NCBI GenBank assembly: GCA_007122945.1 | Contig: SKSP01000172.1 | Coordinates: 1-5,641 of the forward strand | DNA: 5,641 nt | Source: Ilumatobacteraceae bacterium | GTDB lineage: Bacteria > Actinomycetota > Acidimicrobiia > Acidimicrobiales > Ilumatobacteraceae | Direction: 5' to 3' | Shown here: positions 5,354-5,641 of the stretch, one piece after another | Layout of the letters: each line of letters starts with the position of its first letter | How positions within the stretch are numbered: the first letter of the stretch is position 1 | Translations under genes and position numbers: made by a program | Notes under the pieces: generated by a model | Database searches by the model: none | Told to the model about the DNA's origin: nothing | What the model saw: only the letters and a program-made list of their open reading frames with translations

Positions 5354-5362
5354 CTACCCACA
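5354..5362 (+). other. Degenerate DnaA box
   Basis: CTACCCACA has two mismatches to TTATCCACA. It forms the left arm of an inverted pair with the perfect box downstream: TACCCACAGG (5355-5364) faces CCTGTGGATA (5376-5385), complementary at 9 of 10 positions. Confidence 0.45.
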
Positions 5363-5377
5363 GGCAGGGGAGAAACC

Positions 5378-5386
5378 TGTGGATAA
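5378..5386 (-). other. Perfect DnaA box
   Basis: TGTGGATAA on the plus strand is TTATCCACA on the minus strand, an exact match to the consensus DnaA box. It lies about 100 bp after the parB stop in a non-coding stretch and faces the degenerate box at 5354-5362. Confidence 0.7.
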
Positions 5387-5493
5387 CGTGCATCGCCGCA
5401 GGTGAGGGGCGGGAAATCCGGTCGAGATCGACGCTCCCGAGCAATCTCCGATCCACCCGTCCGAAATTCCCCACCAGCGACCGTCCGCTGGCC

Positions 5494-5641
5494 GACTCTG
5501 TGTCGCTGGCGGCCGCGTATGGCGGCACGGTGCGACTCTGTGTCGCTCAGCTGCTGATGCGGTGTGACTCTGTGTCGCTGGCGGCCGGGTGTGGCGGCAC
5601 GGTGCGACTCTGTGTCGCTCAGCTGCTGATGCGACGATGCG
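5494..5641. repeat. Composite 72-bp direct repeat, two copies (40+32 bp sub-units)
   Basis: GACTCTGTGTCGCT occurs at 5494, 5534, 5566 and 5606, spaced 40, 32 and 40 bp. The tails alternate: copies 1 and 3 continue GGCGGCCG..., copies 2 and 4 continue CAGCTGCTGATGCG. The higher-order unit is therefore 72 bp (5494-5565 and 5566-5637). The 40-bp halves differ at only two positions (5516/5588 and 5519/5591), and the 32-bp halves agree for 28 bp, to 5633. In copies 2 and 4 the word is embedded in the dyad GCGAC-N5-GTCGC. No open reading frame explains it. The array may continue beyond the window. The preceding stretch, 5387-5493, shows only a weak CCAGCG/CGCTGG inverted repeat at 5474-5491. Confidence 0.9.

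Noticed and set aside
4236..5528. Minus-strand open frame opposite parB that begins inside the 72-bp repeat
   Set aside because: Its body is the reverse of parB. The start lies in repeat DNA with no ribosome binding site, and the translation shows no domain.
5494..5641. CRISPR array
   Set aside because: The 14-bp words are too short and the intervening 'spacers' are themselves repeated in alternation rather than unique.

Overview
This window is an almost unbroken plus-strand run of housekeeping genes in very GC-rich DNA (GTG starts, strong G/C third-position bias): rnpA (5' end outside the window), yidD, yidC, jag/khpB, rsmG, parA and parB. The order is the conserved origin-proximal cluster of Gram-positive bacteria. 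High GC, a YidC with no periplasmic P1 domain, and the GTTCCACGTGGAAC form of parS point to an actinobacterium. A deep lineage such as Acidimicrobiia is my guess and is not proven by the sequence.

Layout. Positions 3-1809 hold the RNase P protein and the two membrane-biogenesis genes, packed with a 5-nt gap (rnpA/yidD) and an ATGA overlap (yidD/yidC). A 98-nt gap follows that looks like a structured leader: three CGAACA words at an exact 11-nt period, an 11-bp hairpin, then a good Shine-Dalgarno before jag. Jag and rsmG overlap by GTGA. A perfect 13-bp inverted repeat lies inside the first codons of rsmG. The 132 nt between the rsmG stop and the preferred parA ATG contain two identical parS palindromes 57 bp apart, a hairpin between them, and a possible promoter. 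ParA and parB overlap by 14 nt.

After parB, 5280-5641 (362 nt) has no convincing gene. Its first part holds one perfect and two degenerate DnaA boxes, so it may belong to the replication origin. Its last 148 nt are a composite direct repeat: a 14-bp word occurs four times at alternating 40/32-bp spacing, making a 72-bp higher-order unit that appears twice.

How the genes work together: RnpA matures tRNA, YidD/YidC insert membrane proteins, Jag is an RNA-binding regulator commonly encoded next to yidC, RsmG methylates 16S rRNA, and ParA/ParB with the adjacent parS sites segregate the chromosome origin. The genes are familiar. The less expected material is non-coding: the jag leader, the rsmG inverted repeat, and the DnaA-box/72-bp-repeat region after parB.
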